Assembly: GCA_017548985.1 (NCBI GenBank)
Contig: JAFYYW010000025.1
Coordinates: 1 to 64,000, forward strand
Direction: 5' to 3'
Origin: Bacteroidales bacterium
GTDB taxonomy: Bacteria; Bacteroidota; Bacteroidia; Bacteroidales; UBA932
DNA: 64,000 nucleotides
Of this stretch, positions 46,013-53,013 are shown one piece after another. The notes beneath the pieces are model-generated. The model searched no databases. It worked only from the letters and a program-made list of their open reading frames with translations, and was not told the origin of the DNA. The position numbers and the translations under genes are program-made. Numbering within the stretch: the stretch's first letter is position 1; each line of letters opens with the position of its first letter.

Positions 46013-46198
46013 CTTCGACCGATAAAAGTCTACAAGGCCCCTGCCATCTATCCCGATTTCGCTCAAAATCAACCTGTCAAGGGTCTCTTGATCCGCTCCG
46101 ATGGCGGCGCAAATCTCTTCGAAACCAAGGTCGAGGAACACCTTGTCCTCGTCCATCACCCGCTCGAAGGCGGCATAGTCTTTCATTATCTTCTCCAT
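46004..46198 (-). CDS. Small acidic helical protein, 64 residues
   Basis: Function unknown. The sequence MKDYAAFERVMDEDKVFLDL, then FEEICAAIGADQETLDRLIL and GIDGRGLVDFYRS, reads as a small helical domain with a helix-turn-helix-like middle and resembles short conserved Bacteroidales proteins of similar size. It has no signal peptide or membrane segment. The opposite strand has a 113-residue open frame with no recognisable features, so this strand is preferred. It lies 75 bases upstream of the EF-G2-like gene on the same strand and is divergent from the XRE regulator, sharing a 210-base intergenic region. Its stop codon is within the EF-G2 promoter. Confidence 0.55.
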   Translation of the reverse strand: MEKIMKDYAAFERVMDEDKVFLDLGFEEICAAIGADQETLDRLILSEIGIDGRGLVDFYRSKFG

Positions 46199-46330
46199 GC
46201 TGTTTTATCATTTATTTGGTCAAGCGAGACAAAGGTGGGTAAAAGTAATCAGACATTGGTATGGGAGGAGGGGGTATAAGAAGAATAATTTCTGTTTTTT
46301 ATCAATTAGATGTGTTTCTTATTAACTTTT

Positions 46331-46397
46331 GGTTTGTGATACAAACCTTTAGTTTGTCAATTAAACAAACCTCGTTGGATAACTTCGCGTTAACGAG
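46331..46397 (+). promoter_or_regulatory. Palindrome-rich operator and promoter region of the XRE regulator
   Basis: Three inverted repeats occur within 67 bases: GGTTTGT-GAT-ACAAACC (46331-46347), GTTTGT-N7-ACAAAC (46352-46370) and CTCGTT-N15-AACGAG (46371-46397), ending 11 bases before the ATG at 46409. The first two share the half-site ACAAAC. A near-consensus -7 (TTAGTTTG, 46349-46356) with TTTG at 46328-46331 would put the promoter among them. This is a plausible site of autoregulation by the XRE protein; the rest of the 46199-46330 interval shows no gene. Confidence 0.6.
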
Positions 46398-46408
46398 ATA
46401 ATCTGAAT

Positions 46409-46843
46409 ATGGACTACGGCCACACATTGGATGAATCCACGATGAGGGATAACTTGCGGAAAGCGAGAATGGCCCGCGGCCTTACGCAGGCCGAGGTCGC
46501 CGATTTCCTCAACATTTCAGTGACCGCCTACCAGAAAATCGAGAGCGGCAAGACCCATATCATCAACGAGCATTACCTTAAATGCGCCGAGTTGTTCGGA
46601 ATATCGGCGGCCGAATTGGTGAACGGTTATGAACCGGAGAGAGACACCAGCGCGATTTTCGCCGATCTGAAACAGTCTTACGGGAACAGGATTATAGAGA
46701 TGGAGAAACACTATATAGGTGAGATTCAACTCAGGGAAATGGAGATAAGACGACTGCGGGAGACCATTAAAGACAAGGAGAATCTCATCTCTACCCAGGA
46801 AATGCTGATTGAAAGGGTTATGGGCGGAAAGACTAAGGAATAA
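46409..46843 (+). CDS. XRE-family transcriptional regulator with C-terminal coiled coil
   Basis: A 144-residue DNA-binding protein. Residues about 12-70 form a Cro/C1-type helix-turn-helix: LRKARMARGLTQAEVADFLN, then VTAYQKIESGKTHI and LKCAELFGISAAELVNG. The remaining half (IIEMEKHYIGEIQLREMEIR to IERVMGG) is a heptad-patterned coiled coil, probably for dimerisation. No ligand-binding or protease domain is present. The upstream 67 bases contain three palindromes suited to autoregulation. RNase HII starts 43 bases downstream behind its own -7 box, so the regulator is probably a single-gene unit. Targets are unknown. ATG 46409 is used; an in-frame ATG at 46442 would still keep the whole HTH. 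Confidence 0.9.
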   Translation: MDYGHTLDESTMRDNLRKARMARGLTQAEVADFLNISVTAYQKIESGKTHIINEHYLKCAELFGISAAELVNGYEPERDTSAIFADLKQSYGNRIIEMEKHYIGEIQLREMEIRRLRETIKDKENLISTQEMLIERVMGGKTKE

Positions 46844-46857
46844 AGTCGGGAATTCGC

Positions 46858-46865
46858 TATCTTTG
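46858..46865 (+). promoter_or_regulatory. -7 box TATCTTTG for RNase HII
   Basis: Full match to TAnnTTTG ending 20 bases before ATG 46886. It overlaps the GTG at 46865, so that upstream start is unlikely. Confidence 0.6.
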
Positions 46866-46885
46866 TGGCAGTACCATTCCATCAA

Positions 46886-47506
46886 ATGCCACAGGAACAT
46901 CATCTTCTACCATATCTTGAGGCCGGAAGGCTTGAGGCGGGCTGCGACGAGGCCGGAAGGGGACCGTTAGCCGGACCCGTGTATGCCGCGTCGGTCATAT
47001 TGCCTCCGGATTTCCACCATCCACTCCTCAACGACTCCAAGCAGATGAACGAGAAGGACAGGGATTTGCTGCGCCCGATCATCGAGAGAGAAGCCGTGTC
47101 TTGGGCTGTGGAAGCTGTTGAGGCTGAGGAAATTGACCAACTCAATATACTCTGGGCTTCCGTGACTGGAATGCAGAGGGCCGTCTTGAGGCTGTCCCCT
47201 AAGCCCGATTTCCTACTCATAGACGGCAACAAGTTCCGCCCGTTCGAAGGTTACGGTTTCGCTTCTTACAAGACCGTCATACACGGCGACGCGACTTTCG
47301 CGTCTATCGCCGCGGCCTCCGTTTTGGCGAAGACCTGGAGGGATGAGAGGATGCGCGCGCTGGCTTTGGAGTATCCACAATACGGGTGGGACCGTAATTT
47401 CGGATATCCAACCCCCGAGCATATCCAGGCTCTTAAGGAATATGGGCCGACCCCTTACCACCGGCGCGGTTTTCATCCCAAAGCGCTAGAACCTTCGTTA
47501 TTTTGA
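46886..47506 (+). CDS. rnhB: Ribonuclease HII
   Basis: Removes RNA from RNA-DNA hybrids and starts excision of single ribonucleotides misincorporated into DNA. The 206-residue protein has the type-2 RNase H motifs: first acidic pair DEAGRGPLAGPVYAA, then LNDSKQMNEKDRD, LIDGNKFRP (second Asp) and VIHGDATFASIAAASVLAKTWRDERM (third Asp), ending YGWDRNFGYPTPEHIQAL. The GRG substrate-recognition motif is intact. Start ATG 46886 is used rather than GTG 46865, which overlaps the promoter. The next gene (S46 peptidase) starts 31 bases downstream behind another -7 box. Confidence 0.96.
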   Translation: MPQEHHLLPYLEAGRLEAGCDEAGRGPLAGPVYAASVILPPDFHHPLLNDSKQMNEKDRDLLRPIIEREAVSWAVEAVEAEEIDQLNILWASVTGMQRAVLRLSPKPDFLLIDGNKFRPFEGYGFASYKTVIHGDATFASIAAASVLAKTWRDERMRALALEYPQYGWDRNFGYPTPEHIQALKEYGPTPYHRRGFHPKALEPSLF

Positions 47507-47507
47507 T

Positions 47508-47515
47508 TATTTTTG
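47508..47515 (+). promoter_or_regulatory. -7 box TATTTTTG for the S46 peptidase
   Basis: Full match to TAnnTTTG immediately after the rnhB stop and 22 bases before the peptidase ATG. Confidence 0.55.
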
Positions 47516-47537
47516 TAACACTTATACATAAATCATA

Positions 47538-49664
47538 ATGAAAAGAATCCTATGCTCAATCGCGGCGGCTATGCTGATAGCCACAAGCGCGATAGCCGAT
47601 GAGGGAATGTGGCTCCTCCCCCTCCTCCAGAAACTGAACGCGGGAGCCATGAAAGATCTTGGCTGCAGGCTCACTCCTGAGCAGATCTATAGCGTAAACC
47701 ATTCTTCCTTAAAGGATGCCATAGTTATTTTCGGAGGTGGATGTACCGGTGAGATGATATCTGACCAGGGTCTGCTTGTGACCAACCACCACTGTGGTTA
47801 TTCGACCATTCAGGCACTCTCGTCCGACGAGCATAACTATCTCGAGGATGGGTATTGGGCCATGAGCCGTGAGCAGGAACTCCCCGCTCCGGGACTTTCG
47901 GTGACCTATCTTGTCAGCATGACAGACGTTACTGACGCCGTGGCTAAAGCCGAGGATCAGAGCGCTACCATGCAGGCTCTCCAGAAGGCTGCCCAGGAAA
48001 GCAACCCCAATTGCAGGGTTTCGGTGACTTCTTTCTATAATGAGAATGTCTGGTACCTTATTGTTTACAAGGTTTACACCGATATCCGTTTCGTCGGCGC
48101 TCCCCCGGCATCTATCGGAAAGTTCGGAGGCGAGACCGACAACTGGATGTGGCCCCGCCACACCGGTGACTTTTCAATGTTCAGGGTCTATGCCGGAGCC
48201 GACAATGAGCCCGCCGCATACTCCCCTTCCAACAAGCCTTATGTTCCCGCACAGTCGCTTAAGGTATCCCTCAAGGGCGTCCAGCAGGGCGATTACGCCA
48301 TGATCATGGGCTATCCCGGCAGCACCCAGAGGTTCCAGACTGAGGCCCAGCTCAAGTCTATGCTTGATCGCCAGGCTGTTTCCATCGATGCCAGGACCCT
48401 GCGCCAGGACATCATGTGGAAATGGATGGAGACCGATCCCTCGATCCGTTTGAAATATGCCAACAAGTACGCCGGATCCGCCAATGGCTGGAAGAAGTGG
48501 CAGGGTGAGAGACTAGCGTTCAAAAACCTCGGAATCATCGAGAAAGAGCAGCAGAAAGAGGCTGACTTCATGAAGTGGGTCGGAAAGAACAAGAAGCGCC
48601 AGGCAAAGTACGGTGACGCTCTCGAGAAGATCAAGAACGGAGTCGAGGCCAACACCACCGCTCTTGACATGCAACTGATCGGTGAGACTGTCGCCAACAT
48701 CGAGCTGATGGGGTTCTCCAGCGGTATCCAGAACACTCTGGCGAGAGGACTTAGGGATGGGATGGATTCCACCTCGGCCCTCGAGGCGGCAATAGTGGCC
48801 CAGGCCAAGAGGTATCAGGACTACTACGAGCCCCTTGACCGCGAGGAGGCCGCCGCCCTGCTGAAGTATTACCGTGAAAAGTCCAAACCCGAGTATTATC
48901 TCGATGGCCTGGGCGATTTCAAGAACCTCGACATAGACAGCTATGTCAACAACCTCTACGACAACAGCATTTTCACCTCTCCTGAGAAACTAAGGGCCGC
49001 TGTCGCTGAGAAGGGTTTCAAAGCCATCCAGGATGATCCTGTGAACCAGCTGATGAATTCCCTGCTCATGACCTATGTGAAGATGGGTATGGGCGGTGGA
49101 ATGGGCGGACGCAGGCCCGCTGGCGGCAATGCCGGTGCTGATGACATCAGGGAAGGCTCAAAGGCTTTCACCGCCGGTCTGCTGGAGTGGCAGAAGGGCA
49201 AGGCCACTTATCCTGACGCCAACTTCACGATGAGGCTCACATACGGTAGCGTTTTGCCTTATTCCCCGAAGGACGCATTGATGTACAACTACTTCACTAC
49301 CCTCAAGGGTGTCATGGAGAAAGAGGATCCGGATAACTACGAGTTCAAGGTTCCCGCCAAGCTCAAGGACCTGTACAACGCCAAGGACTATGGCCAGTAC
49401 GCAATGGCCGACGGTAACCTGCCCGTCTGCTTCCTTACCAACAATGACATCACCGGAGGCAACTCCGGAAGTCCTGTCCTCAACGCTGACGGTGAGCTTA
49501 TAGGTCTCGCTTTCGACGGAAACTGGGAGAGCATGTCCAGCGACGTCATGTTCGAGCCCGACCTGCAGAGGTGCATCTGCGTAGACATCCGCTACGTCCT
49601 CTTCCTGATGGATAAGTTTGGTGGCGCCGGATACCTCCTTAAAGAAATGACTCTTGTAAAGTAA
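47538..49664 (+). CDS. S46 dipeptidyl-peptidase, DPP7 type
   Basis: Periplasmic serine exopeptidase that cuts dipeptides from oligopeptide N-termini, central to protein use by Bacteroidales. The 708-residue protein has a signal peptide ending AIADEG. The catalytic His is H85 in TNHHCGYS and the Ser is S643 in GNSGSPV. Eighteen residues beyond the Ser the sequence reads FDGNWE: this Gly is at the position occupied by Gly in DPP7 (hydrophobic P1) and Arg in DPP11 (acidic P1), so DPP7-type specificity is predicted. A Gly/Met-rich insertion (GMGGGMGGRRPAGGNAGAD, about residues 515-533) lies in the helical domain. The stop codon is directly followed by the ATG of the Mrp gene. Confidence 0.95.
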   Translation: MKRILCSIAAAMLIATSAIADEGMWLLPLLQKLNAGAMKDLGCRLTPEQIYSVNHSSLKDAIVIFGGGCTGEMISDQGLLVTNHHCGYSTIQALSSDEHNYLEDGYWAMSREQELPAPGLSVTYLVSMTDVTDAVAKAEDQSATMQALQKAAQESNPNCRVSVTSFYNENVWYLIVYKVYTDIRFVGAPPASIGKFGGETDNWMWPRHTGDFSMFRVYAGADNEPAAYSPSNKPYVPAQSLKVSLKGVQQGDYAMIMGYPGSTQRFQTEAQLKSMLDRQAVSIDARTLRQDIMWKWMETDPSIRLKYANKYAGSANGWKKWQGERLAFKNLGIIEKEQQKEADFMKWVGKNKKRQAKYGDALEKIKNGVEANTTALDMQLIGETVANIELMGFSSGIQNTLARGLRDGMDSTSALEAAIVAQAKRYQDYYEPLDREEAAALLKYYREKSKPEYYLDGLGDFKNLDIDSYVNNLYDNSIFTSPEKLRAAVAEKGFKAIQDDPVNQLMNSLLMTYVKMGMGGGMGGRRPAGGNAGADDIREGSKAFTAGLLEWQKGKATYPDANFTMRLTYGSVLPYSPKDALMYNYFTTLKGVMEKEDPDNYEFKVPAKLKDLYNAKDYGQYAMADGNLPVCFLTNNDITGGNSGSPVLNADGELIGLAFDGNWESMSSDVMFEPDLQRCICVDIRYVLFLMDKFGGAGYLLKEMTLVK

Positions 49665-50729
49665 ATGACTGATACTGAAATCAAAAGCTGGCTCCTAGAG
49701 GTGGTTCATCCCGCCAAAGGGAGCCAGAATATCATAGAACTTGGGATGGTAGACGCCATCTCAATGGAAGGGAATAAGGTCTCTGTCACTCTGGCCTTTC
49801 CGAAAAGACGTGACCCGTTGACTGAATATCTTGTCGGCGCCACAAGGGCTACTATCATACGCAACGCCCCGGCCGGAACCGAAGTTGAGGTCAAGACCAT
49901 AGTCAAGGAAGAGGCTCCCAAGAAGAAGCCTGGACTGGATTTGGGATTGGAGGAACTTAACAACGTCAGGCACATCATAGGAATAGCGTCCGGAAAAGGT
50001 GGAGTCGGCAAATCAACCGTCGCCGTCAACCTGGCCGTCGCACTTGCCAGACTTGGCTACAGGGTCGGACTCGCCGACGCTGACGTGTATGGTCCGTCGA
50101 TCCCATTGATGACAGGCACGGAGAATGAGGTGCCGGCCGCGGAAGAGAACGGAGAGGGCAAGGAGGTCATCCTACCCATAGAGAAATATGGGGTCAAATG
50201 GATGTCCATAGGTTACTTCGCCGAACCCGGACAGGCCTTGATCTGGAGAGGTCCGATGGCATGCAACGCCCTGAAACAGATGATTCTGCAGGTGCGGTGG
50301 GGTGTCCTGGACTTCCTTCTTATCGACATGCCTCCGGGAACCGGAGATATCCATATATCGTTAGTTAATGACATTCCGATGGAGGGTGCCGTGATTGTCA
50401 CCACACCACAACCAGTCGCGCTCTCAGACGTTGAGAAGGGTGTCAACATGTTCCGCAACGAACATGTGAACCGGCACATTTTCGGTCTTGTGGAGAATAT
50501 GGCTTGGTTTACTCCAGAGGAACTGCCTGATAACAAATACTTTATATTCGGCAAAGACGGTGGGCGCAAGATGGCGGAGAAGTACGGGATTCCGCTGCTT
50601 GGCCAGATTCCCATAGTCCAAAGCATCCGTGAGGGCGGCGACTCCGGAGAGCCTTCGGCCCTCTCGACACGCCCGGACGCCCTCGCCTTCCTCGACCTTG
50701 CCCGCACCCTGGCCCAAGCGGCCGGATAA
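49665..50729 (+). CDS. mrp: Mrp/NBP35-type P-loop ATPase, iron-sulfur carrier
   Basis: Cytoplasmic ATPase of the Mrp/ApbC family, thought to assemble or carry Fe-S clusters. The 354-residue protein has an N-terminal MIP18/DUF59 domain (residues 1-85: IKSWLLEVVHPAKGSQNIIE), then the deviant Walker A GIASGKGGVGKSTVAVNLA, ADVYGPSIP, WRGPMACNALKQMI and Walker B LLIDMPPGTGDIHIS. The CPxC pair that binds the bridging cluster in many family members is absent: after VENMAWF the sequence reads TPEELPDNKYFIFG. From memory, related Bacteroidota proteins share this lack, so it is probably lineage-typical rather than a mutation. The ATG follows the S46 peptidase stop without a gap, implying co-transcription although the functions look unrelated. 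Confidence 0.94.
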   Translation: MTDTEIKSWLLEVVHPAKGSQNIIELGMVDAISMEGNKVSVTLAFPKRRDPLTEYLVGATRATIIRNAPAGTEVEVKTIVKEEAPKKKPGLDLGLEELNNVRHIIGIASGKGGVGKSTVAVNLAVALARLGYRVGLADADVYGPSIPLMTGTENEVPAAEENGEGKEVILPIEKYGVKWMSIGYFAEPGQALIWRGPMACNALKQMILQVRWGVLDFLLIDMPPGTGDIHISLVNDIPMEGAVIVTTPQPVALSDVEKGVNMFRNEHVNRHIFGLVENMAWFTPEELPDNKYFIFGKDGGRKMAEKYGIPLLGQIPIVQSIREGGDSGEPSALSTRPDALAFLDLARTLAQAAG

Positions 50730-50767
50730 TCTCATACGCAAGATTGTTTGAATTCTAGTTGTTAATC

Positions 50768-52035
50768 ATGAATACCCTAAGACACATATTGCTGTCAATG
50801 ATGGCTCTCAGCCTTCTCACTTTTTGTGACAAGGTCAATAATTCTGAAGATGAGACCGTTTCAACCGATGATCTGATCCCAAGAGAGGATATCACATTGA
50901 CCAGGGCGGAGGCGGAATATGTCCAGGCCAACAATGTCTTCGCCCTGGAACTGTTCAAGAACGCCTCTGAAACAGAAAAAGGGAAGAGTATGCTTCTGTC
51001 GCCGCTCAGCGTCACTTTCGCCTTCGGGATGATCAACAACGGCGCGGTCGGGGAGCTAAAGCGGAGATCAACAAGACACTGGGCTTCGGGGAGGATACCG
51101 GCTCGATGAACGAATTCTGTTCGAAGATGCTGAAAGAATCCGCCAAGGTGGATCCCTCAACGACAATTGAGATAGCCAACGCCGCGGTGGTCAATAGCGG
51201 AGGAGGCGACAAACTGAAAGACAGTTTCAAAAAAGCCGTGGAGACTTATTATGACGCCCTCGTATACTACAAGGACTTCTCTAAAGAGGACGTGAAGGGG
51301 TTCATCAACAAATGGTGCGGTGAGAAGACCCACGGAATGATTCCCGAACTCCTTAAGGAGCCGGTCAGATCTTCCGATTTCGCCCATTTCCTCAACGCCA
51401 CTTACTTCAAGGGCATCTGGTCCAGTCAGTTCAAGAAGAGTGACAGCAAAAAGGAGATGTTCACTCTTGAGAACGGGTCGAAGATTTCCGTCAACATGAT
51501 GTGGCAGAAGGCGAGTTTCAATTACGGACAGATCCCTGGCACAGGCGACGTACTCTGCCTTCCGTATGGCAACCAGGCTTACAGGATGTTGGTCATTCTT
51601 CCCGAAAGCGGTAAAACAATCGGGAATGTTAAATCTTCGTTAGATATAAACACCTGGAATTCTGTCGTTTCCGGTATGTCGGCCGTTGAAGTGGATGTCA
51701 AACTCCCTTCGTTTGAAAGCGAATTCAGCATTGACAACATGGCCGAGATTCTGGACAAGATGGGAATACATAAAGCGTTCCTGCCAATCGCCGATTTCTC
51801 AGAGATGACCACAACTCCCGTCTACGTCGACAAAGTGATCCATAAGGCGAAAATCAAAGTCGATGAGCAAGGATCCGAAGCGGCCGCTGTCACAGATGTC
51901 ACCATGAGGAAGAATTCCATGGTATTGCCCCCCTCTGGGGTCATAGAATTCCATGCCGACCGTCCATTTGTCTACGCGATCACGGAGGTCAGCACCGGGG
52001 CCATATTCTTCATCGGCCAGTACACTGGCCAGTAA
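50768..52035 (+). pseudogene. Serpin lipoprotein, interrupted by a single-base frameshift
   Basis: A serpin (suicide serine-protease inhibitor) with a lipoprotein-like signal (LLTFC). The frame runs from ATG 50768 to the GGGG at 50050+1000 (51050-51053), where it must shift: upstream residues NNVFALELFKN and MLLSPLSVTFAFGMINNGAVG continue in another frame as AKAEINKTLGFGEDTGSMNEF, then through the rest of the serpin fold to 52035. Adding one base in the G-run restores an open frame of 422 residues, a normal serpin size. The reactive-centre hinge DEQGSEAAAVTDVT and the C-terminal FHADRPFVYAI are intact, so apart from this lesion it looks like an inhibitory serpin. It could be a true pseudogene, a phase-variable tract or a sequencing error in a homopolymer. 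Confidence 0.85.
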
Positions 52036-52039
52036 GTTG

Positions 52040-52687
52040 TTATTTTGACTTCTTGAAGGTGAAGCCGGTCTTCATCCCGTCGTACGAATCAGCGAGGGAC
52101 GCGACGGAAGCGAGGGTCGACTGGTTGGAAGTCGAGCCTATAATCTTGATCAGGTTCAGCAGCACACTGGAGTCGTAGGTCATCGCCATCTGGTTGTTCA
52201 CGATCGAGAGATACGCGGTGGGAAGCGGAATGAATCCCGCTTTCATGGACAGTTTCTTGGTCTCGTCGTCGAACTCGTAAGTGCCCTCAATCGTCTGCCC
52301 TCCAATGGTGAGGGAGCAAGTGTTATCCTCTCTCAAATCAATGGCTATATTACCTGGCTTGAGACCCAGCTTCTCGTAATAAGGAGTGATGTTGTCGGCA
52401 ACACTCTGGCTCGCGACCACTCCTCCGGCTTTGTCAAGCAGGTTTTGGCTCTCGAATTGGATGGCCGGCTCATCGTAAACCCAAGAACCGACAAGTGCTT
52501 TCTTCGTGGTGGTGTCGTAGAATTGGCCCAGAACAGAGCCGATGATCTTCACGATAGTGGTGACCGTGGATTTCTTCCCGCCCCCGAACAATTTTCCGAT
52601 CTTGCCGGCGGCCCTGAAAATGCTGCACCCTGAGACAGTCAGGGCGCAGCACAATATGGCCACGGCAGCGAAACCATGCCTTTTCAT
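52040..52687 (-). CDS. DUF4923-type lipoprotein
   Basis: A 215-residue lipoprotein (lipobox TVSGC) that resembles the Bacteroidales DUF4923 family; function unknown. After a basic, Gly-rich stretch (FRAAGKIGKLFGGGKKS) it has a lipocalin-like pattern: ALVGSWVYDEPAIQFES, DNTCSLTIGGQTIEGTYEFD, and SIVNNQMAMTYDSSVLLNLI. It lies 2 bases downstream of the EF-hand/repeat protein gene, so the two are translated from one message. Its 3' end converges on the serpin with 4 bases between stops; a short hairpin GGCCAGT-AC-ACTGGCC (52015-52030) could slow transcription from both sides. Confidence 0.78.
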   Translation of the reverse strand: MKRHGFAAVAILCCALTVSGCSIFRAAGKIGKLFGGGKKSTVTTIVKIIGSVLGQFYDTTTKKALVGSWVYDEPAIQFESQNLLDKAGGVVASQSVADNITPYYEKLGLKPGNIAIDLREDNTCSLTIGGQTIEGTYEFDDETKKLSMKAGFIPLPTAYLSIVNNQMAMTYDSSVLLNLIKIIGSTSNQSTLASVASLADSYDGMKTGFTFKKSK

Positions 52688-52689
52688 GA

Positions 52690-52986
52690 CTAAGCCTCGC
52701 TTTCGCCTTTCTTTTCCTGGATCTTCTGCTTTGCCGTGTCGATCTTGTCGGCGGCTTTTTCTTTCAAGTCTCCGGCTTTCTCTTTGGCCTCAGCATAAAG
52801 CTCCTTGCTCTTGTCAGCCACCTTTCCGGCGATCTCGACGGTCTTCTCCTTGGCTTCGGAATAAACTTCCTTGGCTTTCTCGGCAGCTTGTCCGGCAGCG
52901 TACTGGATCTTCTCGCTAAGCGTTACTTTTCCATCACCATTAAGATCCCTAGGATCAATGGTCTCTTGAGGTTTGTTCTCTTCCAT
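52690..52986 (-). CDS. Small EF-hand protein with amphipathic Lys/Glu/Ala repeats
   Basis: A 98-residue, highly charged protein with no signal peptide; function unknown. Near the N-terminus it has a canonical calcium-binding EF-hand loop, DLNGDGKVTLSE (residues 13-24, positions 1, 3, 5 and 12 all acidic or Asn). The rest is a helical repeat region with a period of about 22 residues: KEVYSEAKEK is echoed as KELYAEAKEK, with AGKVADKS and KEKAADKI between. This resembles late-embryogenesis-abundant and apolipoprotein-like amphipathic helices, which bind membranes or stabilise proteins under stress. It precedes the DUF4923-type gene by 2 bases and lies 27 bases after the YfhO-like stop, so it may belong to the glycosyltransferase transcript. 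Confidence 0.8.
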   Translation of the reverse strand: MEENKPQETIDPRDLNGDGKVTLSEKIQYAAGQAAEKAKEVYSEAKEKTVEIAGKVADKSKELYAEAKEKAGDLKEKAADKIDTAKQKIQEKKGESEA

Positions 52987-53013
52987 AATGTTATCTATTA
53001 AGTAGTTAAACGG

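Noticed and set aside
45938..46279. 113-residue plus-strand frame overlapping the 64-residue protein gene
   Set aside because: No family features; the minus-strand protein looks like a conserved small helical protein and the frame crosses the EF-G2 promoter.
51050..51053. Programmed -1 frameshift in the serpin
   Set aside because: GGGG lacks an X-XXY-YYZ slippery heptamer, and no obvious downstream pseudoknot is seen; lesion or error is simpler.
52015..52030. GGCCAGT-AC-ACTGGCC hairpin at the serpin/DUF4923 junction as a terminator
   Set aside because: Two-base loop is too tight and no T-run follows directly; kept only as a note in the DUF4923 entry.
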